Shown piece after piece: positions 20,968-29,965 of a DNA stretch of 64,000 bases. The stretch comes from Pseudomonas sp. B21-028 (GTDB taxonomy: Bacteria; Pseudomonadota; Gammaproteobacteria; Pseudomonadales; Pseudomonadaceae): assembly GCF_024749045.1 (NCBI RefSeq), contig NZ_CP087184.1, positions 6,262,001-6,326,000 on the forward strand. The letters are read 5' to 3'. The notes under the pieces were generated by a model. The model was given only the letters and a program-made list of their open reading frames with translations, made no database searches and was not told the origin of the DNA. The translations under genes and the position numbers were made by a program. Numbering within the stretch: position 1 is the first letter of the stretch; every line of letters begins with the position of its first letter.

Positions 20968-21275
20968 GCCCCATGTACGAGAATGGGTATGAAGAACCTC
21001 GCATGATGGTGTTCAGTTGCTCCGCAGTGAGAACGAAATCACGACGGAAGTGCTTTCTGATAAAAAACGCACGAGCTAGCCGCCGCCCACCAAAACCGCT
21101 GTCCGTTTTTTCATTGCTTTTCCTTCACGCAAAAAAAACCAGGACCGCCGAGCAGGTTCTAAAAATTGCCTGCGAGCTGTACTGAGCTGTTGAGCAATTT
21201 TGGTCAACGTTGATAACCCGTCAATCCCGAACAGCCCCCCTGTTGTGGATGATCATTTGATACTCGACAGTTGAA
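20968..21275. other. Left edge of accessory region, no gene seen
   Basis: Base composition falls here and several poly-A/T runs appear. No reading frame has a ribosome site or family features. The change marks the left border of the accessory region. Confidence 0.4.
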
Positions 21276-22455
21276 CTATTTTGACGTGGATTTTGTTCCC
21301 GCGGGCGTGAGGAATACGCTGACTGATAATCGTGCTATGGCCCGTCGAAAGCCTTCCAATTTTGATAAGTCCCCTCTCGTCCTATGGGTAATGACACCGT
21401 AGGCGTAGGGGAGGAGACCTTCCAGCCAATCTCTCGGGTGGATAACTGCGCTGTTTTCTAACGTGGATACTACCCAATCTGGTAGCCACGATACATCCCG
21501 GTCCGAGAAGTTGACCTCGCCAGCGATCAGCAATGCGAGCGTAATGCGTAACGAAGACTTTTCATTCACTAATCGCTCTTGCAGCGCCTGACAAGCTTCG
21601 GGGTTATCCAATATCGAATGAAGATCGTCGGGCTTCTTCAGCCGCAACGAGGCTGGAAGCAGCGCAGACAACGCTGGTAACGCGTCCACCCAACGTTTTC
21701 GTACTTCTTGATCAATTCCTGCGAAATCTAGCGCCGGGTGGATTGGCGGTGTGTGCTGGATAACGGTAGGCACCAAGTAGCGCAGACGAAGGCTCATGAT
21801 GTCCATAAAAAGTCGGTCACTGGCGCATAACGACTCCACGGCAGGTACCGCGTCAAATTTAGCTGATGGCGGAGGTCCAATAATGAACGTCGCATTGCGT
21901 CTGTGGGGCAGGTAATGAACGTCTCCCCAACTGTGGTTTAAGCAGTGTGCGAGCCAGGCTTGGGGTGTAGGACCGTCAAATGGAGTCAGGTTCATTGGGA
22001 CACCAAAGCCATTGAACACGACGTGGCCGAGGGGGTTGAGGCGGCTCTTCAATAGTTGGTGGAAGCTGTGCTCAAACACGATCGGGGGCATAACCGTCCT
22101 TAGTGTAAAGGTCGACAATAATGACGTCATAATGGTCAGGGTTGTCGACGAGGAAGCGCTCTGCATCAGCGATCTTGGTGGCAATATCGATATGCGCAGC
22201 CAATCGGTTCCGGTTTTCGAGGCTGCGTATCAGTGCTGTCTCGTCCAGATCAATAGCCAATAGACTGGCCACTCTGCTGCTGGCCGCGATTGGTGCCAGC
22301 GCTACACCGTCTGAAAGTCCCAGCATCAGAATCGAAATACGACTCTTAGCCGGGTTCCCCAGAAAGCCAATGCAGCCCATGTCATCATAATACTGACCGC
22401 AAAAGATCTGTTCGTGTTGAGTAGATCCAGGTCGATCCTTGAGGTCCCGCATCAT
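21276..22455 (-). pseudogene. Spermidine-synthase-like methyltransferase, frameshifted
   Basis: Two reading frames together give one protein of about 390 residues. The first has a Rossmann SAM-binding pattern (SILMLGLSDGVAL, LLAIDLDETAL, DAERFL, YDVIIVDLYTKDGYAP). The second continues IVFEHSFHQLLKSRLNPLGHVVFNGFG. They join if one base is removed from the run of five G at 22084-22088. This order matches spermidine synthase-like enzymes; the C-terminal 200 residues are unfamiliar. The start is taken at the ATG at 22455, though a TTG at 22509 would overlap the transporter stop. The lesion may be real or an error in a homopolymer. Confidence 0.6.
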
Positions 22456-22498
22456 ATAAGACCGCTCTGTTAAAAAGGCACGAGTACGGTGAGGCACG

Positions 22499-23803
22499 TT
22501 AGTGTGCAAACGCGTTTGGATATTTGTTTAGGTATGCATTACTGAGTTGCGTATCTTTAGAACGCATGAAAAGTTTAAAGTCTGGTACAAGAAGCACCAT
22601 TAGTGATAACAACAACACCATGACGCCTAGTAGCGTGATTGTCAGCGTAACTCCCAAGTAGCTGATCAAGGCATTCATCGCAAAACTGCCTAAGGGGCTT
22701 GCCGCTGCAGACAGAAAAGAAACCGTGGCAAAAATCCGATTGCGATGGAGCTTGGGCGTCGCCAGCAACCTCACTGCAGAGGTAGGGATATTGATTAACA
22801 TCAGGCCAACGCCGCCGCAAAAAAAGGCTAATGGTACGATGAGCGACGATGAAACAGTGCCAACCACCACCAGGTTACCTCCCAGTAGTGCAAAACCAGC
22901 GGAAATGCAAATATCCCGAGGTACCCGTTCGGATAGCCATCCGATGATTTTGTAACTCCCCAGCAAAATACCCAGCCCGAAGCACGAATCAAGAAGACCA
23001 ATATAAGTGACCGAATATTGAATGACGTCCTTTACGTACAACGGGATCAAGATAGTAAAAAATGGAAAAAGCGCGAAATTGATCAGCATCGCGATAATAG
23101 CCAAGTAAAACTCGATTTTCACGCCATAAACTACTTTGAAGCCCGAAAAGATCATACTGAAACCACTGGCACGCGGTGCTTTTTCGCAACGATCAACTGC
23201 ACCGATGTGAGTCGAGATAGTTGCAATCAGCATCCCAGCGATGAGAACTGCAAAAAAATCGGCGACAAAGGCCATAGTGATACCGAACCCATAAATCAAC
23301 CCACTAGCCAGTACCGGTCCCAAAAGAATAGAAAAGGAAGACATCACACTTTTAGTTCGAAAGGCTAAGGAAACTTTATCGTCATTTGCAAACAACGGAA
23401 TAATCGACGCCTGGAGAGGGTCTCGCACGCCGACAATCGCACTGCTGAGCATCATTAGGGCGCCTACTGCCCAAGGGTTGAATGTCTGCGAGGCAGACAA
23501 TAAAACCATCAATAATACTGCGAGAAAGCTGATCAATGAGGTCAGTTTGACAATGAGTATTTTATTGTACTTATCACCGAGCCAACCCAACAGAGGTTTG
23601 GCTAGCACCTCCGCCGCGATAGAACAGGCAATCATGTTGGTAAAATAGAGCGCAGAGCCTGTTTCCTGCAAAGCCCACCAAGCCACCGCCAGTTGATTAC
23701 AACGTCCGCCCAATACCATGAGAAAAAAACTGAATTGTACCTTTAGTAGACGTCGGTCGATGTCGGGCAAGCTCCAATTTACACCAGTAAACTTTACGCT
23801 CAT
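22499..23803 (-). CDS. MFS exporter (EntS-like group)
   Basis: The 434-residue protein has about twelve hydrophobic segments and the loop motif LLGWLGDKYNKILIVK between helices 2 and 3, typical of major facilitators of the MFS_3/EntS type that export siderophores or drugs. GVRDPLQASIIP is also common in that group. AAAGG precedes the ATG. It lies between a rhodanese fragment and the methyltransferase, all leftward, so it is probably part of a three-gene operon. The substrate is unknown. Confidence 0.75.
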   Translation of the reverse strand: MSVKFTGVNWSLPDIDRRLLKVQFSFFLMVLGGRCNQLAVAWWALQETGSALYFTNMIACSIAAEVLAKPLLGWLGDKYNKILIVKLTSLISFLAVLLMVLLSASQTFNPWAVGALMMLSSAIVGVRDPLQASIIPLFANDDKVSLAFRTKSVMSSFSILLGPVLASGLIYGFGITMAFVADFFAVLIAGMLIATISTHIGAVDRCEKAPRASGFSMIFSGFKVVYGVKIEFYLAIIAMLINFALFPFFTILIPLYVKDVIQYSVTYIGLLDSCFGLGILLGSYKIIGWLSERVPRDICISAGFALLGGNLVVVGTVSSSLIVPLAFFCGGVGLMLINIPTSAVRLLATPKLHRNRIFATVSFLSAAASPLGSFAMNALISYLGVTLTITLLGVMVLLLSLMVLLVPDFKLFMRSKDTQLSNAYLNKYPNAFAH

Positions 23804-23870
23804 TGACGTACCTTTGATCTGGATAAGGCGACTATTGCCAGTGGGTCGCTCAAGAAACGACGGGGACAGA

Positions 23871-24101
23871 TTAATCTGGATAGACAGCTAAATAGCGCTC
23901 GATACCACCCTCAAGGCAATAGAATTCTGCATCATGTCTGACGCTGCGAGCTGCCAGTAAGGCTGCCTTGCTTCTCACTCCGGATTTACAATAAAAAACA
24001 ACACGGCGGGCGGGATCTAATTCGTCTTGGCGTTTGATGATATCTTTAAGCGGAATTAGTTTGCCGCCCAAGGAGCTGGAATGCCGATGCAATCTAGCCA
24101 A
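23871..24101 (-). pseudogene. Rhodanese-like domain, probably the truncated end of a MoeZ/ThiF-rhodanese gene
   Basis: The readable 76 residues hold GGKLIPL, the active-site loop CKSGVRS and the ending EGGIERY of a rhodanese domain, closest in style to the C-terminal domain of MoeZ/ThiF-type sulfur transfer proteins. The N-terminal half of the domain (DVREPHE region) is missing, and only a TTG serves as start, with a stop in frame further up. It is therefore likely a remnant. A weak Fur-like stretch (TGATAATAAC, near 24150) lies upstream. Confidence 0.5.
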
Positions 24102-24273
24102 GTTGTGTCTGTACCCTGGTAATACCCAAGCGAGGGGCTAAATCATTGATAATAACCTTAAAGTTTTTTCGGCATTACGGCGACGAAGACTAGAGCTTAA
24201 CCTGCGCATAATTTATTGCACCACCAGAAATGAGGGGTATAAGCAAGCTCCAATGTTATGCTCGAAATAGAGT

Positions 24274-24301
24274 GGAGGGAATAGTTACCCTCCCATTTTT
24301 T
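24274..24301. terminator. Isolated terminator-like hairpin
   Basis: GGAGGG and CCCTCC pair around an eight-base loop, followed by A and six T on the plus strand. No gene that it would serve is seen directly upstream on the plus strand. Confidence 0.5.
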
Positions 24302-24695
24302 CAGGCTGCGACTTTCATATCTTCAGGCAGACTCAACACTACTGCGGCGTAAATTTTTGGCCAGCATTACACTTGTCGTCAAATTATTTTTATTATGGTT
24401 CGGCGGGGGTTTTGCTTTTACGGATATAACTTACACAGCATAGAGAATTTTCTTGCAGTAAATGGCTACGTTAGAGGCAATTCCGCTGGGACGGATGATT
24501 GTTTTCACCGCGAAAGCTTCCTCGGCGGGTCATTCATCAATTAACGTGCTTTCAGACATAGGGCTGATTACGCTACAACGAAGCGAATCATTGAATCTTC
24601 AGCAGCCTCTGTGCTTTCACACGTTATTCGAAGGCATTCGACGGCGTTGCAGATGTGATGCTGGAACGGGTAAATCAACTACCGTTGGAGCTTCA
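24302..24695. other. Degraded stretch before the chimeric remnant
   Basis: No intact gene is seen. An open stretch near 24610-24640 reads FHTLFEG, which loosely recalls the spoT segment LHTTLFGMHG, so this may be further decayed spoT DNA. That match is short and uncertain. Confidence 0.3.
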
Positions 24696-25073
24696 AATGG
24701 CTAACAACGGCATTACCATCCATGGGTTGTGCAACCCATTGGTGACGAACAACCCAAGGCAGCTGTTCTACCACATGCAGGTCAAGGTACCGGAAGGCGC
24801 CCCCATCGGCGCCAGTTTCGAGCGAGCGCTATATGCCGCCTACCTGAGCGGCACCCGGAACATCGCCAACGGCCCCAGCCAAGGCGCCACCGTAGAATTC
24901 CAACCCGACGGCCAGGTCAGCGGCCTGCCGGGAGCCGACCGCTACGCCCTGTGCCTGGCAGGCGACTGCGCCACCATGAGCAACGGCAACGACACCATCT
25001 GGCTGCAACAGAACGGCCATGGGAATACCTGGATCTTTGCCCGGGATGGGAAGCAGATCTTCGACTTAGGCAT
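24696..25073 (+). pseudogene. Chimeric remnant: spoT fragment joined to lipoprotein fragment
   Basis: At 24696-24765 the DNA resembles spoT 18597-18663: it reads MANNGI and, in another frame, GDEQPK. From about 24766 it switches to a close copy of the lipoprotein gene (20548-20833): VPEGAPIGASFERALYAAYL, then CLAGDCATMSNGNDTIWLQQ. The copy stops near 25056-25073 without the original C-terminus. Substitutions are frequent and often silent, so this copy has diverged for some time or came from a related strain. It has no signal peptide and is not expected to work. Confidence 0.75.
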
Positions 25074-25184
25074 TCGATTTTATTGATGGCGACACAATGC
25101 ATTGTGTCTATCCCCCCCAGAAAGTAATCTGCCGTAAGGACAGCTTCAATCAACGTGTGATACGCAACCTAAAGAGACCATGGA

Positions 25185-25433
25185 ATGCTCGAAAATCTAG
25201 GTAATGAATACGTTAAAGCCGTACTCACAGGACTGCGCTTTGTATCGCTGATCGTGGTCTCGGCATGGGTCGCAGGAAAGCTGCAAGGGCTGTTCCATAA
25301 TCAAAATACGTTGGTCTTTGTCGGGCTATTGCTTGTGGTGTGGTTTGCTTTGAATGAGTTGGTAGAAAGGATTGTAAAAAATCGGCGGTCTGTATCTAAG
25401 ACCGAGAAAACCAAGCGACTGGATCTCCCCTGA
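25185..25433 (+). CDS. Small membrane protein
   Basis: The 82-residue product has two hydrophobic segments (about 15-32 and 42-58) and a basic tail (KNRRSVSKTEKTKR). AAAGAG lies before the ATG. I do not recognise the family. It lies alone between the chimeric remnant and the insertion element. Confidence 0.55.
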   Translation: MLENLGNEYVKAVLTGLRFVSLIVVSAWVAGKLQGLFHNQNTLVFVGLLLVVWFALNELVERIVKNRRSVSKTEKTKRLDLP

Positions 25434-25623
25434 TTATCCAGACATATCCGACTGGCTGCTCCTGGCCCAAAGTGTGTAAAAACGCTCACGGGCCTCATCG
25501 CTTGGAACATCGACCTTCGTTGGTTGAGCGATCGTATGGTCAGTGCCGCGGGACGCATCGGTAGCGTCCTGGAGCACGTAACGCCGCTTTTATAGCCTCT
25601 CGAATGGGCCAAAATCAGTCTTT

Positions 25624-27054
25624 TCAGGCCGTCAGCGCGTTCATTAAACCGTTGGTACCGATGATTTTCATGACCCGTTTCAAGTTGTAGGCGAGCACAT
25701 TCAAGCTCATCTCCGCACTCACCCCGGCCAGTTTTCGCGTCAGGAAGTGCGTCGCTCCCATCCATTGTTTGAGCGTCCCGAAGGGATGCTCAACCGTCCG
25801 TTTTCGGACTCGCATCATCTCCGGCGCTTTGCTCAGCCGAAGCTGCATGTCCTCCAATACGGTTTCATGCTCCCAGCGCCGAATTCGTCGCTCCGTGCTC
25901 GGTGTGCATTGCGTCTTCAACGCGCAGCCCTGGCATTTCGAACTCCAGTAACGATGCAACTTCAGGCCTTTTTCAACGTAGGAGTAGTGCCAGATCAGCG
26001 CCTCGCCAGCTGGACAAATGTATTCGTTTTTTGCCGCGTCATAGATGAAGGCATCGTTATTGAAACGCCCGTCAGCCTTGGCTCCAGAGGTCATCGGCTT
26101 GGGCACGTAGGCGGTGATACCTGCATCGTGACAAGCGAGGATTTGTTCGCTTTTGAAGTAACCTCGGTCAGCCACTACCGACAACGTATCTGACGCCATC
26201 ACCTCGCGGGCTTGCTTGGCCATCGAGCTGAGTTGATCTCGGTCGGAACCGACGTTGGTCACCTCGTGCGCAACGATCAAATGGTGCTGGGTATCGACCG
26301 CCGTCTGCACGTTGTAACCGACGATTCCCGTGCCGCGCGTCATCATGGAACGGGCGTCTGGATCGGTCAGTGAGACCTGTTTATCGGGCGATTCATTGAG
26401 CTGGATTTCGATCGCCTGAAGCTCTTTCATTTGAGTTTTGAGCTTGGCGATTTTCTCTTCCAGCCGCACGGCTTTGGGCTCAGAGACTGTGGGTTCTTGC
26501 CGATCGGCAGCATCGAGTGCCGCCAGATAACGGTTGATACTCGATTCAATTTCTTCCATGCGCCGCTTCAGTTTGGCGCTGGTGAAATTGCGGTCGCGAT
26601 TGTTGACGGCTTTGAATTTGCTGCCGTCGATGGCGACCAGATTTTCTCCAAACAATCCCAACTGCTGACAGAGTACGACGAACTGGCGACAAACGCCTCG
26701 GATGGCCTTGCTGTTGTCTTTTCGGAAGTTGGCAATGGTCTTGAAATCGGGCATCAAACGGCCGGTCAGCCACATCAGCTCGAGGTTGCGTTGGGCTTCT
26801 CGCTCCAAACGTCGGCTCGACTGGATGCGGTTGAGATAACCGTAGATATAGATCTTCAGCAGGATTGCGGGGTGGTAAGCAGACCGGCCAGTGTCAGCAG
26901 GAATAGCACCGTCAAAACCCAGACTGACCAAGTCGAGTTCATCGACGAAGACGTCGACTATGCGCACCGGATTGGTATCGCTGACGTAGTCGTCGAGGCT
27001 TTCGGGAAGTAAGGTGCCTTGGCCTCGATGTTCACCTTGGATGAAGCGCTTCAT
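25624..27054 (-). CDS. IS1182 family transposase
   Basis: The 476-residue protein is full length. It has the N-terminal DUF772 region (GRSAYHPAILLKIYIYGYLN, then RRLEREAQRNLELMWLTG), the first catalytic Asp in VAIDGSKFKAVN, the second in VVADRGYF, and a C-terminal VEHPFGTLKQWMG with the catalytic Glu. A cysteine cluster CxxCALKTQC precedes the last block. The frame is intact, so the enzyme may be active. Confidence 0.92.
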   Translation of the reverse strand: MKRFIQGEHRGQGTLLPESLDDYVSDTNPVRIVDVFVDELDLVSLGFDGAIPADTGRSAYHPAILLKIYIYGYLNRIQSSRRLEREAQRNLELMWLTGRLMPDFKTIANFRKDNSKAIRGVCRQFVVLCQQLGLFGENLVAIDGSKFKAVNNRDRNFTSAKLKRRMEEIESSINRYLAALDAADRQEPTVSEPKAVRLEEKIAKLKTQMKELQAIEIQLNESPDKQVSLTDPDARSMMTRGTGIVGYNVQTAVDTQHHLIVAHEVTNVGSDRDQLSSMAKQAREVMASDTLSVVADRGYFKSEQILACHDAGITAYVPKPMTSGAKADGRFNNDAFIYDAAKNEYICPAGEALIWHYSYVEKGLKLHRYWSSKCQGCALKTQCTPSTERRIRRWEHETVLEDMQLRLSKAPEMMRVRKRTVEHPFGTLKQWMGATHFLTRKLAGVSAEMSLNVLAYNLKRVMKIIGTNGLMNALTA

Positions 27055-27113
27055 GGGCGATCCCTGCGATGAAATCCACAGAAATCATAGCAGGGCTAAG
27101 GGCGGTATTCTGT

Positions 27114-27386
27114 TCAGACATTGATGCGTTTTTCGACCGCCTGTAATTGCCTTACCGGGTCCCAACCACTCGGCGACGCTTGAGCTTTGCTCCACCAAAG
27201 CATTCCTTTAGAGATCCATAATTTCCGCAAATCAGCATGAGCAGATGTCGCGTCATCGTAGCCAAACTGCGTACCGCAGGACGGGCACATGCCAAACGAA
27301 GAGCAACCAACCTCATCGTATGGAGGCTCTTCAAGCCCGGGGTATCCACAAACCGGACAAAGATATGAAACGTTGCTTGCAATCAT
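27114..27386 (-). CDS. Small zinc-ribbon protein
   Basis: The 90-residue protein has two CxxC knuckles (Cys10/Cys13 and Cys34/Cys37) in the pattern CPVCGYPGL and CPSCGTQFGYDD, then a helical tail with a WWSK motif. Small proteins of this type are common beside transposons and polymorphic-toxin loci, and their function is not known. A GGGGG lies just upstream of the ATG. It is inside the inferred ends of the insertion element and may be a passenger gene. Confidence 0.65.
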   Translation of the reverse strand: MIASNVSYLCPVCGYPGLEEPPYDEVGCSSFGMCPSCGTQFGYDDATSAHADLRKLWISKGMLWWSKAQASPSGWDPVRQLQAVEKRINV

Positions 27387-27549
27387 CCAACCCCCAGATT
27401 TCTAGCCTTTAGCCCACGTTGTCGGCGCGCCTGCTGATCTCCGGAATCTTATACTGAATCTGAGCAACTGACGTCTGACCTGGGCTGAGTAGGGCAAAGC
27501 ATTCCAGAGTGGAAGCGGCTAACAAGGGTTTTGACACACTCTGGGCCAG

Positions 27550-27894
27550 AAGCGGACAGTGGCCGAAGGATGCTTGATACCGCCAACAGCTAAAGAACTC
27601 ACTAAAGCTTCCTCAGGCCTAGCCGATAGTCATTAATAGATTTCGATTTTTTAGGCGTGCTGCAAAGCTCAAAAATATAGTCAAGGAAACGTATGAGTAG
27701 CATAACGTCATTATTTATTCATGAGCGCGTTGCCAGTTAGTTGGCAGACCCTGCGCTCAATACAGAAATGGTGTCTTGGAACTCAAAAAATTCTGGCAAT
27801 AGGTTTTTCCTCAATATAAGCACTCTATTTCCCAGAGGCGCTACAGAGGGTGTTCATACAAATGGGCGATGAGCACTGAAGATTTGGAGTATAA
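27550..27894. other. Gene-free AT-rich stretch
   Basis: No gene is seen. Long A/T runs occur near 27640-27670 and may include the promoter of the next gene. Confidence 0.4.
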
Positions 27895-28695
27895 ATGCCG
27901 ACACCATTAATGCGAAGCGCAAGAGCATATCTTCTATCATTCGATGGCGTGGATGATGAGCTGATCGATATCCATCTGTTTGAGTGGAAAGTAGGAAAGA
28001 AAACGTCAATTCCCAAGCTATATCGCTCAATGCTAAACCATGCAAAAAATCGACAGTCGATGCCTAATACCATTGGCGACATCGAAAAACTTTCCGAGAT
28101 ACTTTTCAAGTTTAATCCAGCTAAGGTTATTGACGCATACGACAATCATTTTGACTTGATTGATGCAATCAAGAAGGCCAACGTAAAAACGCCGGTAAAA
28201 ATTGACAAAAATAACAATCGCAGCCACTGGTCTATATACTTAAAATCCGCAATATCTTCGGCAAAGTTTCTCGCCTCTTTCAAGAAAGCTGATGAATTCC
28301 ATGATTTTGTAGAGTCATTCTATGGGAGCCCATACTCCCGACTTGCACTGCCACTTTTATTGAAAGAAGAAATAGAGGGCTTTGGCTTCGCTCTGTCATG
28401 TGACTTTTTGAAAGAGAATGGGTACTCGGGTTTCGCCAAGCCAGACACGCATATAAATGATATTTGTCGTGCTGTCGGAATAAGCTCGGCCAAGACTGAC
28501 TTCGGGGTTTTTAAAGACGTCATCGCATACTGCTCCGCGCAGAATATTGTGCCTTATGAATTTGATAAACTTATGTGGTTAGTTGGAAGCGGAAATTTCT
28601 ATCTGGCTGATCTCAAAATTAAAACTAAAAAACATGACTTCATTAATAGCTATAAAAATTCAGCTGCCGCAAAACAAAAGCGATCTGCACTTTAA
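27895..28695 (+). CDS. HhH-GPD-like (DNA-glycosylase-fold) hypothetical protein
   Basis: The 266-residue protein is AT-rich in its coding. Residues 159-190 read EIEGFGFALSCDFLKENGY then AKPDTHINDICRAVGIS. This resembles the helix-hairpin-helix and catalytic-Asp (DTH) region of HhH-GPD base-excision glycosylases, though the fold elsewhere is not recognisable. The C-terminal WLVGSGNFYL is also seen in uncharacterised relatives. GGAG precedes the ATG at 27895. A DNA repair or phage-defence role is possible but not shown. It stands alone. Confidence 0.5.
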   Translation: MPTPLMRSARAYLLSFDGVDDELIDIHLFEWKVGKKTSIPKLYRSMLNHAKNRQSMPNTIGDIEKLSEILFKFNPAKVIDAYDNHFDLIDAIKKANVKTPVKIDKNNNRSHWSIYLKSAISSAKFLASFKKADEFHDFVESFYGSPYSRLALPLLLKEEIEGFGFALSCDFLKENGYSGFAKPDTHINDICRAVGISSAKTDFGVFKDVIAYCSAQNIVPYEFDKLMWLVGSGNFYLADLKIKTKKHDFINSYKNSAAAKQKRSAL

Positions 28696-28781
28696 GTTTA
28701 TAGATTTGCCTCTATACTTTCGAGCTGTTCAACGGGATGCCGACCTGTAGCGGACGATACACACGAGGCTGAGGAGAACCG

Positions 28782-29192
28782 ATGTACACAGTGACCGTCG
28801 TTCGCGAACGGCCCGACTTCAGGTGCTTCCTGGATCTGTTATATGGCCCTGGGCGAAACGTAGACACAGAGGGTAATTCATACCCTGTGAACAGCCGCTC
28901 CTGGACATGTCTGTATGTGAAAGACAGGGAGAGCGATGACCCTTGCATAGAAATCCAAGCGAGCGAGGTAGATGACTCTAGGTTTACCGTGCAGTCCGAC
29001 TCGTCGAGGCTGGAGGCGCTGTGTGCATTGTACCTGTACCTGACCTGTGGTGGGGCGATCTCCTCTTCAGATCAGGCGCTTGATAAAGCTGCCATCGAGA
29101 TGTTGTGCGACAGATATTCCGTCGAGCTCAGCCGGGCGCATGGTTCTATTTGGCATCAGTCGACAGATGAAGCGCCTTATCCACAGGAGTGA
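28782..29192 (+). CDS. Hypothetical protein (136 residues)
   Basis: The product is soluble and acidic, with no signal peptide or membrane segment. A strong AGGAGAACC precedes the ATG. The second half is helical (LEALCALYLYLTCGG, AAIEMLCDRYSVEL). I do not recognise it; size and setting would suit an immunity protein, but nothing proves that. Confidence 0.55.
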   Translation: MYTVTVVRERPDFRCFLDLLYGPGRNVDTEGNSYPVNSRSWTCLYVKDRESDDPCIEIQASEVDDSRFTVQSDSSRLEALCALYLYLTCGGAISSSDQALDKAAIEMLCDRYSVELSRAHGSIWHQSTDEAPYPQE

Positions 29193-29231
29193 ACGACGGC
29201 TTGTTTCGGTGCGCGGCAAACGTCCGCTTTT

Positions 29232-29270
29232 GGCCGATTTCTGCCTGTCGTGAGGGGCAGCAAACGACCC
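29232..29270. repeat. 39-base repeat, copy 1
   Basis: This 39-base stretch (GGCCGATTTCTGCCTGTCGT, then GAGGGGCAGCAAACGACCC) is exactly repeated in inverted orientation at 35578-35616. Looser relatives are seen nearby at 29271-29305 and 29680-29795. Confidence 0.8.
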
Positions 29271-29373
29271 ATTGCAGCAGGTCGGCACCGGCAGAAATCG
29301 ACCCAATGCTGACTACGGACATTCAGTCCGAATATGTAGATAATTGGCCCAACATCTGTCATTTCGAATGCGC

Positions 29374-29664
29374 ATGAAAAAAGAACTTTCAGGCAGTGAA
29401 TCGACCTACAGCGCGGCAGATCGTCGTGCTCAGGACCACGGTGCCGGGCCGCTGGCGGTTGAAGGCTATCAGCAGGTAGTAGAACTGTGCGGTCGCGTCG
29501 CTGATGGTTGGCTATTTCGCTACCGAATCCATTGCAGTTTGAACATCCCGGCTCATGAACAAGAGTCATTCGCTGGTGCTGCGGGGTGCCTGGTTGCTGA
29601 CGATGGCCTGGTACGAGATCTCTCGGGGCCGATGTTTATGGACATGCTTCGCACGGTGGCGTAG
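29374..29664 (+). CDS. Hypothetical protein (96 residues)
   Basis: The product runs MKKELSGSEST to MFMDMLRTVA and has no recognised motif. The ribosome site is poor. It may be real or chance; the C-terminal DGLVRDLSGPMFM looks protein-like. Confidence 0.35.
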   Translation: MKKELSGSESTYSAADRRAQDHGAGPLAVEGYQQVVELCGRVADGWLFRYRIHCSLNIPAHEQESFAGAAGCLVADDGLVRDLSGPMFMDMLRTVA

Positions 29665-29679
29665 CTCGCATGTCCACTT

Positions 29680-29795
29680 GTGGCCGATTTTAGCCACATG
29701 CCGCAGGGCTGCAATGGGTCGAAAACGGTCGATCGTGGGCGGCCGCTTTAGGCCGTTTTCTGCCGCTCACGACCGACCGAAATCGACCCATGGCG
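29680..29795. repeat. Diverged palindromic repeat of the GGCCGATTT family
   Basis: Stretches such as TGGCCGATTTTAGCC, GGGTCGAAAACGG, AGGCCGTTTTCTGCCGCTC and AAATCGACCCATGGCGG recall the 39-base repeat in both orientations and form imperfect inverted pairs. The boundaries are approximate. Confidence 0.45.
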
Positions 29796-29805
29796 GACGC
29801 TGGCT

Positions 29806-29943
29806 CTACTGGTTGCCGGTATAGATGAGCCATGCGATGAATGGTATGAGCATCACCAAGACAATTTTGGCGCCCCCCCCAAACCAGTTCTACCCTTGAA
29901 GCGACCGTTGCTCAACCACTCCAGCACATGAAAGCCGAGTGCG
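29806..29943 (-). pseudogene. Tail of a membrane protein, frameshifted at a C8 run
   Basis: The reverse strand reads LGFHVLEWLSNGRFKGRTG, then, after a shift at the run of eight C at 29873-29880, a hydrophobic helix (KIVLVMLIPFIAWLIY) and a stop. An in-frame stop lies just before the readable part. It appears to be the C-terminal remnant of a small inner-membrane protein. Confidence 0.35.
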
Positions 29944-29965
29944 TATCAAGGTATGATGAGGTGCA

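Larger units (their letters stand above)
25462..27549 (-). mobile_element. IS1182-type insertion element with matching ends
   Basis: Facing ends CTGGCCCAAAGTGTGTAAAA (25462) and, on the other strand, CTGGCCCAGAGTGTGTCAAAA (27549, shown as read inward) frame a transposase gene. The same end sequence bounds the MITE at 35032-35201. No clear target duplication was seen. The right end is 495 bases from the transposase start, long for this family, so the true right end might lie closer and the zinc-ribbon gene might be outside. Confidence 0.6.

Noticed and set aside
24462..24704. Open frame of 80 codons before the chimeric remnant
   Set aside because: No ribosome site and no family features; it overlaps what looks like decayed spoT DNA.
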